A stretch of DNA of 5,764 bases from the NCBI GenBank assembly GCA_017550775.1, contig JAFZOA010000755.1:1-5764 (forward strand), in the 5' to 3' direction. The position numbers and the translations under genes are program-made. The stretch comes from Ruminiclostridium sp. GTDB taxonomy: Bacteria; Bacillota_A; Clostridia; Oscillospirales; Ruminococcaceae. The stretch's first letter is position 1; the number at the start of each line of letters is the position of its first letter. This document shows positions 1 to 5,005 of the stretch, one piece after another. Below the pieces are notes generated by a model, which made no database searches, was not told the DNA's origin, and saw nothing but the letters and a program-made list of their open reading frames with translations.

Positions 1-43
1 GAATTTGAGGAGATTCCATTCCTGGTGGATGGCCGTATGAAGC

Positions 44-66
44 TTCGGATAACAAGATCATCCGAA
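44..66. repeat. Small perfect inverted repeat downstream of the LUD gene
   Basis: A 7-bp perfect inverted repeat (TTCGGAT / ATCCGAA) surrounds a 9-base loop, about 24 bp past the stop codon of the minus-strand LUD gene. Neither strand has a T-run after the stem, so it is not a convincing intrinsic terminator. It could be a weak transcript-end hairpin or chance. The remaining bases between the window start and position 89 show no gene I can support. Confidence 0.3.
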
Positions 67-89
67 AAACGCTTTACAGCAGCCGATGT

Positions 90-803
90 TCAGAATCCGA
101 TATCCTTATCGATGATCACAACTTCCGCATCCATTCCATGGGGCTTTTTCATGTGAATCAGCAGACTGCCGCAGATACGCTGCGGACTTCTGCAGTCATA
201 ACAATGCGTATTCAGATCCGACGTATCCAGCTTTTCAAGAAAGCGCTGCCATTCTAGCTGATCGATCTGACCCTTTGCATGATGCTTTTCCCGGAATTTG
301 GTTTCCAGCTCTTTGACTACAGCCATTGCGCATGGCGTTTTGCGATGCAGGCGGAGTGCATTCTTGGGGCCGGCAACGTTTCTCGCCCTGCGGACCGCCT
401 CCTCCAGTGTTCCGCCAAACTTGTTTCTCCCGACAATGTAGATCACTTTGTCGTGTCCGTACAGTGAGCCTGCCAAACGGTTTCCCGTTCCATCAATGTT
501 GATGATATCACCCTCGTCGCTTATGGCATTCGCGGAAAGCAGGAATATATTCGCGCCGGATGCATCCCGAGCCGTGCTGTCAAACGTTTCTCCTTCAGCG
601 GGGAAGTCCGGCACATAGACCGTGTTGTCCTCTGCCAGAGCGTGCCGCAGGTCAAGCTCGGTCAATGTCTGGGAGCCGCCGAATCCTATGGTCCACCCAT
701 GCAGCTGACACTGCAGATACCTGACGGCTTCCTCTGCAGCACTGCATACGGTGACCTTATACCCCTTTCTCTCCAGCGCCCTGATAGTCTGTTCTATTTC
801 CAT
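90..803 (-). CDS. LUD domain protein (LutC/YkgG-like, lactate utilisation family)
   Basis: A 237-aa cytosolic protein of the LUD (formerly DUF162) family, whose studied members take part in L-lactate oxidation with iron-sulfur partners. Visible family motifs are GFGGSQTLTE (residues 40-49), the NAISDEGDIINIDGTGNR stretch (92-109), a VGRNKFGG strand-turn (124-131) and a Cys set C158, C201, C204 and C211 in TPC and CYDCRSPQRIC, which resembles a metal or Fe-S site. I chose the ATG at 803 because GGGGAGG (813-819) lies 9 nt upstream; the ATG at 812 touches the Shine-Dalgarno and a TTG at 821 lies inside it. It is the last gene of the minus-strand series, 104 bp after the small membrane protein. 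No lutA or lutB partner is in the window, so a role in lactate use is only family-level; single-gene LUD proteins of this size are common in Clostridia and mostly uncharacterised. Confidence 0.87.
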   Translation of the reverse strand: MEIEQTIRALERKGYKVTVCSAAEEAVRYLQCQLHGWTIGFGGSQTLTELDLRHALAEDNTVYVPDFPAEGETFDSTARDASGANIFLLSANAISDEGDIINIDGTGNRLAGSLYGHDKVIYIVGRNKFGGTLEEAVRRARNVAGPKNALRLHRKTPCAMAVVKELETKFREKHHAKGQIDQLEWQRFLEKLDTSDLNTHCYDCRSPQRICGSLLIHMKKPHGMDAEVVIIDKDIGF

Positions 804-907
804 TCCGTTCATCCTCCCCAAATCCCGATTTATCGACTTATATTGTTATTATCATTTTTCTTTGAAATGAAGCATTTTTTATAACTTCTTCTCCATTGAC
901 ATGGTTA

Positions 908-1249
908 TTATTGCGGTAAAATAAACTGTATAACCAACCCCGCAAGTGCGCAAACGACAAGCGCGAGGACTTCTCCGATAAAGAATCCCTTGATATGAAA
1001 CCAATAGTTATGGTATTCATCGACCATATCTCCCGTTCCTTTGAACACAAAATACGGGTCGTGGCAGAACCATATAATATCGAGAACGATCGCATCAAAC
1101 AGATTTACGACAGTCCATAGAAGAAAACCGTAACCGAAGCCCTCAAGAAAGGTCGTGTACCCGTTTATAAACCTTAATACCAAACTTATTACCACAACGA
1201 TATCTAAAAATATGTAAGACAGCCTTAAAACAATAAATATAAGCCGTAT
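908..1249 (-). CDS. Small three-helix membrane protein, apparent ATA start
   Basis: The reading frame is open from just after the hydrolase stop (1259-1261) to a TAA at 908-910. If started at ATA (1247-1249) it encodes 113 aa with three hydrophobic segments, about residues 3-28, 37-61 and 89-111. The loop between the last two holds a polar patch rich in aromatic and charged residues (around FCHDP, DMVDEYHNYWFHIKG). No ATG or TTG lies in the 5' part. The first conventional start is GTG at 1195, which has no Shine-Dalgarno and would cut helix 1 in half. GAGG at 1257-1260 sits 7 nt before the ATA, so I favour the ATA. The protein resembles uncharacterised membrane proteins of Firmicutes, but I cannot name the family. 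It is 9 nt downstream of the hydrolase and very likely co-translated with it. The ATA could be a strain-specific G-to-A change, a real rare start, or a sequencing error. Confidence 0.6.
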   Translation of the reverse strand: MRLIFIVLRLSYIFLDIVVVISLVLRFINGYTTFLEGFGYGFLLWTVVNLFDAIVLDIIWFCHDPYFVFKGTGDMVDEYHNYWFHIKGFFIGEVLALVVCALAGLVIQFILPQ

Positions 1250-1256
1250 TACCGTT

Positions 1257-1260
1257 CCTC
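1257..1260 (-). promoter_or_regulatory. Shine-Dalgarno deciding the ATA start of the membrane protein
   Basis: On the minus strand GAGG overlaps the last two bases of the hydrolase stop TGA and is followed after 7 nt by ATA (1247-1249). This is normal Shine-Dalgarno spacing and supports initiation at ATA rather than at the unsupported GTG at 1195. The arrangement also suggests translational coupling to the hydrolase. Confidence 0.45.
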
Positions 1261-2341
1261 AGACGAGATTTTCGTCATAGAATTTTACTAAGCTGTCGAA
1301 CATTTCCTTGTCGAGGCGGTCACACCACCTTTTCCTGTCAAGATGCTCATGAATATAGTCCGCCTTGTCTTTCTTAAAGCGTTCCTTGTTTTCTGCCGCT
1401 TTGTAGTCATAGTCAAGAGCATCTGCCCAAGCACTGATTTCCGCATTAATCTCGTCCAGATAAACATCGGGGCTTGCATTGAAAATATTGTTATGACCTT
1501 TATCTTCAAAGCGGACGAAAGTGAAACGCGGGTCATCCTTGTATTTTTTGTAGTAAATATCATATCCGTATTCTATCGGAACTACGCTATCATCCGCGCT
1601 GTGAACGACCATTACGGAAGCGTTGCTCTTTGCGAAGCCGTCCATGGCGGTATTTGAAGCATAACCGCCGTAGTTTATTAGCTCGTGGAGCTTTATGAAC
1701 GGCATCATTGTATAAATCAGAAAACCTGCCTGATCTTTTCCGCCTGCTTCAAACAGATCGGAGGAGCAGTTGCAGCCCGAGCACTCGATGACTGCTTTTA
1801 CCTCGGGATGATATGTAAGCACCGCGCTGACACTGTATCCGCCCCAGCTATGTCCGAAAAGTGCTATGGGAAGCTCTGGAAAGTTACCGCTCTGCTCCAC
1901 AAATGAAATGGCGTGGTCAAGATCGACAACTCCCTGTGGAACTCCGCCAACGCCAGCACCTTCGCTTTCGTCGTTTCCGGTTGCGTCATATGCAAAAACA
2001 TAGTATCCGTGCTTTGCGAAATAATCTGCGCAGTCCATATATGAATTATGTCCGGCACCGAAGCCGTGGGCGATAACTATGATACCGTGCTGTTCTTCTC
2101 CTGCGCTGTACATATATCCGACAAGCTTCTGACCCTTGTCCGAAGTGAATTCATATCGTGTGCTTCGCAGCCCGTCAAAATCATCGACGTGAAACATTAT
2201 GGGCTCATAGCTTTCAAGGCGTACATTGAAATTTTCCTCATACATGCTGACTGAAAATATCCCCCAGCCCACGATCAATATAACAAGTAAACTTATCAGA
2301 ATGATAATGACTATCTTTTTCTTTGATTTTGACTTTTTCAT
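1259..2341 (-). CDS. Membrane-anchored alpha/beta hydrolase
   Basis: A 360-aa serine hydrolase of the alpha/beta-hydrolase fold, probably an esterase, lipase or peptidase acting at the outer face of the membrane. A Lys-rich N-terminus (residues 1-9) precedes one hydrophobic helix (about 10-31), which reads as an uncleaved signal anchor. The catalytic features are visible: an oxyanion-type AHGFG (91-95), the nucleophile elbow GHSWGG with Ser165, the acid Asp251 in HSADDSVVP and the base His283 in KGHNN. Residues 305-360 form a charged helical tail beyond the core fold. The start ATG (2339-2341) overlaps the TGA of the upstream 91-aa gene in an ATGA arrangement, with GAGG 7-8 nt upstream, so translation is probably coupled. 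The substrate cannot be read from the sequence. Length, anchor and motifs agree with the many secreted or anchored hydrolases of Clostridia; confidence in the fold is very high. Confidence 0.94.
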   Translation of the reverse strand: MKKSKSKKKIVIIILISLLVILIVGWGIFSVSMYEENFNVRLESYEPIMFHVDDFDGLRSTRYEFTSDKGQKLVGYMYSAGEEQHGIIVIAHGFGAGHNSYMDCADYFAKHGYYVFAYDATGNDESEGAGVGGVPQGVVDLDHAISFVEQSGNFPELPIALFGHSWGGYSVSAVLTYHPEVKAVIECSGCNCSSDLFEAGGKDQAGFLIYTMMPFIKLHELINYGGYASNTAMDGFAKSNASVMVVHSADDSVVPIEYGYDIYYKKYKDDPRFTFVRFEDKGHNNIFNASPDVYLDEINAEISAWADALDYDYKAAENKERFKKDKADYIHEHLDRKRWCDRLDKEMFDSLVKFYDENLV

Positions 2342-2613
2342 TGTTTTACCTCGCTTGCCTCTCCTTTTTCGTCAGCCTCTTTTATATTCCGCTGAATAAT
2401 CTCCATAATCTGTTCAAGTCGCTTCTCGCCAATGCCGCTGATAGCACCGATCTCTGTCCTGATTTTTTCAACATCAAGATCAATGACCGCATTTTCAAGT
2501 GCGTCCTTTGCCCCCATATCATAGATGTTGTTGATAGTTTTCTCCATTGTCTCCCGATTCATACCCTTTATGCTCCTGTAAAGGTCGCGGGTAAGTAAGT
2601 TTGGCTTCGGCAT
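2338..2613 (-). CDS. Small helical protein with helix-hairpin-helix-like motif
   Basis: A 91-aa, almost wholly helical, soluble protein. Residues 51-75 contain an IGAISGIGEKRLEQI segment whose hydrophobic-GIG-helix pattern matches a helix-hairpin-helix turn, a motif usually used for non-specific DNA backbone contacts. The N-terminal half (around RDLYRSIKGMNRETMEKTI) has no motif I recognise, and the tail is acidic. The start ATG at 2611-2613 has GGAG 9 nt upstream. It is the first gene after a near-consensus promoter (2646-2674), and its TGA overlaps the hydrolase ATG. Being first in an operon with a hydrolase and a membrane protein would suit a small regulator or DNA-associated protein, but this is inference; the GIG motif could also be a plain helical turn. 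Confidence 0.8.
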   Translation of the reverse strand: MPKPNLLTRDLYRSIKGMNRETMEKTINNIYDMGAKDALENAVIDLDVEKIRTEIGAISGIGEKRLEQIMEIIQRNIKEADEKGEASEVKQ

Positions 2614-2645
2614 TGGTATCTGCTCCTTCGTTTTGTGCTGTAATG

Positions 2646-2674
2646 ATTATAGCATAAGACTGCAGATAAATCAA
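2646..2674 (-). promoter_or_regulatory. Sigma-A-type promoter of the minus-strand hydrolase operon
   Basis: Read on the minus strand: -35 TTGATT (2669-2674), 17-bp spacer, -10 TATAAT (2646-2651) preceded by TGC, an extended -10. The start of transcription would fall near 2639, giving a leader of about 25 nt with the Shine-Dalgarno of the 91-aa gene. Confidence 0.75.
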
Positions 2675-2726
2675 GTCATTGCCGGAAACGCTTTACAAAT
2701 ATGCTGGTTTGTGGTACCTCCTGTAA

Positions 2727-2796
2727 TGCAACAATTACTGACTTGTCTGTCTATTAGGCAACACTTGAGCCATAAAGTGTTGCTTAGTCAACATTT
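2727..2796 (+). repeat. Three CAACA-type direct repeats at 30-bp period, possible operator
   Basis: TGCAACAATT (2727-2736), GGCAACACTT (2757-2766) and GTCAACATTT (2787-2796) start exactly 30 bp apart, close to three helical turns. The conserved core is CAACA followed by one variable base and TT, with T and A also shared 6 and 4 bases before the core. Inverted copies of the core occur at 2774-2783 and 2820-2829, the latter inside the spacer of the plus-strand promoter. The array lies between two divergent promoters, where a regulator binding cooperatively to one face of the DNA could control both. No function is proven; chance similarity of short A-rich motifs is the alternative. Confidence 0.4.
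2758..2783. repeat. 9-bp perfect inverted repeat in the divergent intergenic region
   Basis: GCAACACTT (2758-2766) and AAGTGTTGC (2775-2783) are perfect inverted copies around an 8-base loop. There is no T-run on either side, so it is not an intrinsic terminator. Its position about 30 bp upstream of the plus-strand -35 box and inside the CAACA array suggests a dimeric operator. Confidence 0.5.
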
Positions 2797-2813
2797 CTGT
2801 CCGAATCTGACTA

Positions 2814-2842
2814 TTGAAATCATTGTTGATCTGTGGTAATAT
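2814..2842 (+). promoter_or_regulatory. Promoter for the microprotein / secreted protein operon
   Basis: -35 TTGAAA (2814-2819), 17-bp spacer, -10 TAATAT (2837-2842). The start point would be near 2849, giving a leader of about 36 nt that contains the AGGAGG of the 28-aa gene. Four of six bases in each box match the consensus and the spacing is ideal. Confidence 0.6.
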
Positions 2843-2870
2843 GAAATACGTCAAAGGGAAACAAAACCAA

Positions 2871-2876
2871 AGGAGG
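2871..2876 (+). promoter_or_regulatory. Perfect AGGAGG ribosome binding site of the 28-aa gene
   Basis: AGGAGG is 8 nt before the ATG at 2885. A full Shine-Dalgarno at ideal spacing, within a transcript from its own promoter, is the main evidence that this very short ORF is translated. Confidence 0.7.
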
Positions 2877-2884
2877 AAACACAA

Positions 2885-2971
2885 ATGGTATTTACAGCAT
2901 TTTTACTCTGCGCAGTGGTTGGTCTTGCAGCCGGTCTTATGAAAAGCAAATTTGACAGCATAACCGAATAA
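2885..2971 (+). CDS. 28-aa single-helix membrane microprotein
   Basis: ATG (2885-2887) to TAA (2969-2971), 28 codons, below the size that most gene finders report. The peptide has one hydrophobic helix (about residues 3-19, sequence TAFLLCAVVGLAAGLM) with GxxxG-type spacing, then a short charged tail (KSKFDSITE). It has a perfect AGGAGG site and its own promoter, and lies 48 bp before the gene for the secreted 115-aa protein, so both are probably on one mRNA. Candidate roles for such peptides are a membrane-protein regulator, a type I toxin-like peptide or a signalling peptide; nothing in the sequence selects one. The acidic C-terminus and lack of a long cationic region argue mildly against a pore-forming toxin. 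Confidence 0.62.
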   Translation: MVFTAFLLCAVVGLAAGLMKSKFDSITE

Positions 2972-3019
2972 CTGACAACTTAAGAATAAAACAAATCAAC
3001 ACATAAGGAGATAACTGAA

Positions 3020-3367
3020 ATGAAAAAGTTCACAAGAATAATCGCAGCAGTAATGGCAGCAGCAACAATAGCTGTAACGACAAGCGTATGCGCATCGGCA
3101 AGGACTCACGTGACAGGGGACGTGATCACAGAAGAGATAGTTGAGCGATATGCAACCGATTTAAAATTACGGAATTTGGAAGCAGATGCACTGATAGTGT
3201 TTTCATGGGAAATGGGGTTCTATCCTATAGATGAACGCGGTATAATTGGTTGTATTAAAAAATATGACGGTGCATGGATAGATTACTGGGCGACGAAACA
3301 AAAATCAAAGGTGCGTCAGGAAAGAGAAGGATACACTTCTGTATTGGATAAGTGGAGCACCGGCTGA
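3020..3367 (+). CDS. Secreted protein of unknown function
   Basis: A 115-aa protein with a classic Sec signal peptide: basic n-region MKKFTR, hydrophobic Ala-rich core (residues 7-22), and a CASA-R cleavage site after Ala27. The predicted mature part is 88 aa, begins RTHVTGDV, and is mixed helix and strand, rich in Trp and Tyr (W63, W86, W90, W112) with a single Cys (C78) and a basic stretch around residues 93-102. I recognise no family. AAGGAG (3005-3010) stands 9 nt before the ATG. It lies 48 bp after the 28-aa gene with no terminator between, and its transcript ends at the strong hairpin at 3414-3437. The N-terminal Cys24 is inside the signal peptide without a lipobox context, so it is unlikely to be a lipoprotein. 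An extracellular effector, a surface-binding protein or the partner of the microprotein are all possible. Confidence 0.78.
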   Translation: MKKFTRIIAAVMAAATIAVTTSVCASARTHVTGDVITEEIVERYATDLKLRNLEADALIVFSWEMGFYPIDERGIIGCIKKYDGAWIDYWATKQKSKVRQEREGYTSVLDKWSTG

Positions 3368-3413
3368 AACGACAGCAGATTTTGTGCGTAATCAGTAAAA
3401 GCATAATATGTAT

Positions 3414-3437
3414 CAAGCCCGTATTTACACGGGCTTG
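3414..3437. terminator. Bidirectional intrinsic terminator
   Basis: CAAGCCCGT (3414-3422) pairs perfectly with ACGGGCTTG (3429-3437) around a 6-base loop. On the plus strand it is followed by a T-rich run (TCTTATTATT), ending the secreted-protein transcript. On the minus strand it begins 5 bp after the stop of the DUF4366 gene, followed by an AT-rich stretch. It separates the two convergent operons. Confidence 0.85.
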
Positions 3438-3442
3438 TCTTA

Positions 3443-4294
3443 TTATTCGGAGTCCTCGGTCTCCTGCACATCGGGGGAGTCCTCGTTGACAGTCTCCTCC
3501 TCGGCATCATCCTCGTCCTCGTCATACTGCGGGGCTTTCGGCTGCTTCGGCTTTTTCTTGTAAATCCTGAAGTAGTAGAACGCACCGCCGCCGATCAGTG
3601 CCACGGCACCGATTATCAGTATCATAGAATTATTACCGCCGCCATTTTCAGGTTTTGTGGTATCTTTGGTATCAGGCTCACCGCCGGAGCTGCTATCTTC
3701 GGAATCAGCAGTCTTGTCAGCCTTTGTATCGGTCTTTTTGTCGGCATTTACTTCAACAGGCGCATTTTCGGGAAACTGTTCCTTGAACGCGAGAAGGTCG
3801 TATTCATCGACAAGATTGAGGAAATACACATTTCCTTCTTTCTTGCTGTTACGGTCTATGATTATAAAGAAAGAATTGCCGTTCTTCGACTGTATCGTGA
3901 TGAACTCGCGGTTTACAGCGTCGTCGGTAACATCTTCGATGAGCTTTCCGTTGCCGGAAGGGAAAAGGTCAGATAAATCATCGGCAGTATCTTCGCTCCC
4001 GTCCTCGTCGATCTCTTTTATTTCATCCTCGCCGTCATCCTCAATGTCTGATATGTCATCTGTTTCTGATGTCGTAACAAGGTCAGAAACGGGTATCTCT
4101 GTCGTAGATATGACCTCGGAGGAAATTACTGTTTCCTCAGTTATGACCGCTGTTGTCTCCGTTTCCGAAGTTTCGGTATCGAACGGAAACGAAAAGGGCG
4201 GAATATCATCCGCTGCAGCAGATATATTGAACGGGACTAATGCTAAACCGCACACGGCGGTAGCAGCGATTTTATTCAGTTTCTTCATCTTCAT
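3443..4294 (-). CDS. DUF4366 / CD1107-family mobile element membrane protein
   Basis: A 283-aa type I membrane protein. It has a signal peptide (residues 1-28, ending SAAA), an acidic Thr/Ser/Glu/Asp-rich extracellular region (29-110), and a conserved core (about 114-168) with GNGKLIEDVTDD, FITIQSKNGNSFFIIIDR and NVYFLNLVDEYDLL. A low-complexity Lys/Asp/Ser linker follows (about 180-220), then one transmembrane helix (223-241), a Lys-rich stop-transfer segment and an acidic cytoplasmic tail. This layout and core are typical of DUF4366 proteins encoded in Tn1549/CD1107-like conjugative elements, where they lie beside DUF4315; their exact role in transfer is unknown. Start: ATG at 4294 (MKMKKLNK) fits a signal peptide; ATG at 4288 or 4330 is also possible. 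The 5' end overlaps the DUF4315 gene by 23 bp, implying coupling. The usual downstream topoisomerase gene is missing; a terminator follows at once. Confidence 0.87.
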   Translation of the reverse strand: MKMKKLNKIAATAVCGLALVPFNISAAADDIPPFSFPFDTETSETETTAVITEETVISSEVISTTEIPVSDLVTTSETDDISDIEDDGEDEIKEIDEDGSEDTADDLSDLFPSGNGKLIEDVTDDAVNREFITIQSKNGNSFFIIIDRNSKKEGNVYFLNLVDEYDLLAFKEQFPENAPVEVNADKKTDTKADKTADSEDSSSGGEPDTKDTTKPENGGGNNSMILIIGAVALIGGGAFYYFRIYKKKPKQPKAPQYDEDEDDAEEETVNEDSPDVQETEDSE

Positions 4295-4586
4295 CGGTTT
4301 CGACTTTCTTTCTGTCGTAATCATCGTCATTATCCGCTTCGGCAGCTATCTCATCGGCTTTGGCGGCGAGCATAAGCTCCTTGAGCATTTCGGGTGTGAT
4401 GCCGCTGTTCTCAACTATCTCTACGATATGCTGATGTTCCATATCTTCGAGCTTGCCGCATTCCTTTTTCAGTCTGTCCTTCGTTTCGGACAGTTTCTTT
4501 CGCACCTCTGCGATTACGACTTTCTGATTTTCTATCTGCGATTCAATCTTTTCAAACGGATTGTCGCTTACCGGTACTCTGTTCAA
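4272..4586 (-). CDS. DUF4315 family protein (coiled coil, conjugative element)
   Basis: A 104-aa soluble protein. Residues 11-50 form a charged coiled coil (FEKIESQIENQ to KKECGKLEDME). The segment HIVEIVENSGITPEMLKELM (53-72) matches the family's characteristic helix-turn after the coil, and the C-terminus is strongly acidic. DUF4315 genes normally sit directly before DUF4366 genes in conjugative elements of Firmicutes, as here; function is unknown. Start: AGGAGG (4596-4601) is 9 nt before the TTG at 4586 but only 3 nt before the ATG at 4592, so TTG is favoured on spacing; the ATG would add two residues. A longer reading to 4703 would overlap the upstream ORF and lacks a ribosome site. The 3' end overlaps the DUF4366 start in another frame. 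Confidence 0.82.
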   Translation of the reverse strand: MNRVPVSDNPFEKIESQIENQKVVIAEVRKKLSETKDRLKKECGKLEDMEHQHIVEIVENSGITPEMLKELMLAAKADEIAAEADNDDDYDRKKVETDEDEETE

Positions 4587-4602
4587 ATGCATACACCTCC
4601 TG

Positions 4603-4851
4603 TCAGAACAGATCGGGACGGTTGCCCCGCGTTGACTGCAATATCTGATACATCTCATACTGGTCGGCAGTAAGGCGAGCCTGCACCGTACTGTCAAAGT
4701 CATTCGATGTCAGCGTTACTTGCAGCACTGAAATAGTTATCTCAACCTGTTTGGTTGACGGATTAAGTGCAATGTGGCGCTGCCACATACCTCGTCGCAT
4801 TACTGCGTGGATGCACGCGTTGGCGGCACCGGATCCGCCGATTTTTCCCAT
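4603..4851 (-). CDS. Hypothetical 82-aa ORF before DUF4315
   Basis: ATG (4849-4851) to TGA (4603-4605), 82 aa, no family recognised. The C-terminal part (about residues 30-75) looks folded: a strand-rich stretch around KQVEITISVLQVTLTS and then a helix LTADQYEMYQIL. The first 25 residues (Gly/Ala/Arg-rich) look less natural. The ORF has no clear Shine-Dalgarno. Its stop lies 16 bp before the DUF4315 start, with the DUF4315 ribosome site directly after it, the spacing expected of an operon. In related elements this position normally holds a larger lysozyme/CHAP-type gene, which this is not by any motif I can see. It may be a real short gene, the 3' remnant of a larger element gene with an altered 5' end, or a spurious ORF. 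Confidence 0.38.
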   Translation of the reverse strand: MGKIGGSGAANACIHAVMRRGMWQRHIALNPSTKQVEITISVLQVTLTSNDFDSTVQARLTADQYEMYQILQSTRGNRPDLF

Positions 4852-4908
4852 TTTGTGCGCTTTAGGACTGCTTTGCTATTCCGTTTCTTTTGTACTTTAG
4901 CCGTCATA

Positions 4909-4937
4909 TTGACAATTTGCTTATTATGATATATAAT
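4909..4937 (+). promoter_or_regulatory. Perfect consensus sigma-A promoter of the STAS-condensation gene
   Basis: TTGACA (4909-4914), exactly 17 bp, TATAAT (4932-4937): both hexamers and the spacing match the housekeeping consensus fully. Transcription would start near 4944, giving a leader of about 60 nt before the ATG at 5006. An AGGAGG at 4943-4948 lies at the predicted start point and is too far from any start codon to serve this gene. Confidence 0.85.
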
Positions 4938-4951
4938 TAAGTAGGAGGCAA
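4923..4951 (-). promoter_or_regulatory. Possible divergent promoter for the DUF4315/DUF4366 unit
   Basis: On the minus strand: TTGCCT (4946-4951), 17-bp spacer, CATAAT (4923-4928). It overlaps the plus-strand promoter, so the two polymerases would compete. The match is only moderate and the AT-rich sequence makes chance hits likely. Confidence 0.3.
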
Positions 4952-4994
4952 AGTTTCCCCGTCAACGCAAAATACAACAAGATCGATATGGAAA

Positions 4995-5000
4995 AGGTGA
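4995..5000 (+). promoter_or_regulatory. Ribosome binding site deciding the STAS-condensation start
   Basis: AGGTGA pairs with the 16S rRNA 3' end and is 5 nt before the ATG at 5006. The in-frame ATG at 4988 has nothing comparable upstream, so the later start is preferred. Confidence 0.6.
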
Positions 5001-5005
5001 ATGAT

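Noticed and set aside
1..156. Plus-strand open frame from the window edge to a TGA at 154-156
   Set aside because: The last 67 bp would overlap the LUD gene antisense across its conserved C-terminal part, and the visible residues match no family I know; probably a chance frame, though a gene end before position 90 cannot be excluded.
838..1098. Minus-strand 86-aa reading frame
   Set aside because: It overlaps the three-helix membrane protein in another frame, has no ribosome site and a non-protein-like composition.
2686..2698. Possible catabolite-repression (cre) site, with the same 12 bases AAACGCTTTACA also near position 68
   Set aside because: The spacing of the CG centre and flanking half sites is off by one from the cre consensus, and one shared 12-mer is expected by chance in a window of this length.
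2717..2722. AGGAGG on the minus strand upstream of the 91-aa gene
   Set aside because: No start codon lies at usable distance and it is upstream of the predicted transcription start.
3657..4673. Long plus-strand frame of 338 codons
   Set aside because: It is the antisense shadow of the DUF4366 and DUF4315 genes; the Ser/Val-rich composition is the mirror of the acidic low-complexity coding strand.
4800..4907. Minus-strand 35-aa frame beginning MTAKVQKK
   Set aside because: No ribosome site and it overlaps the 82-aa ORF; kept only as a possible frameshift partner.
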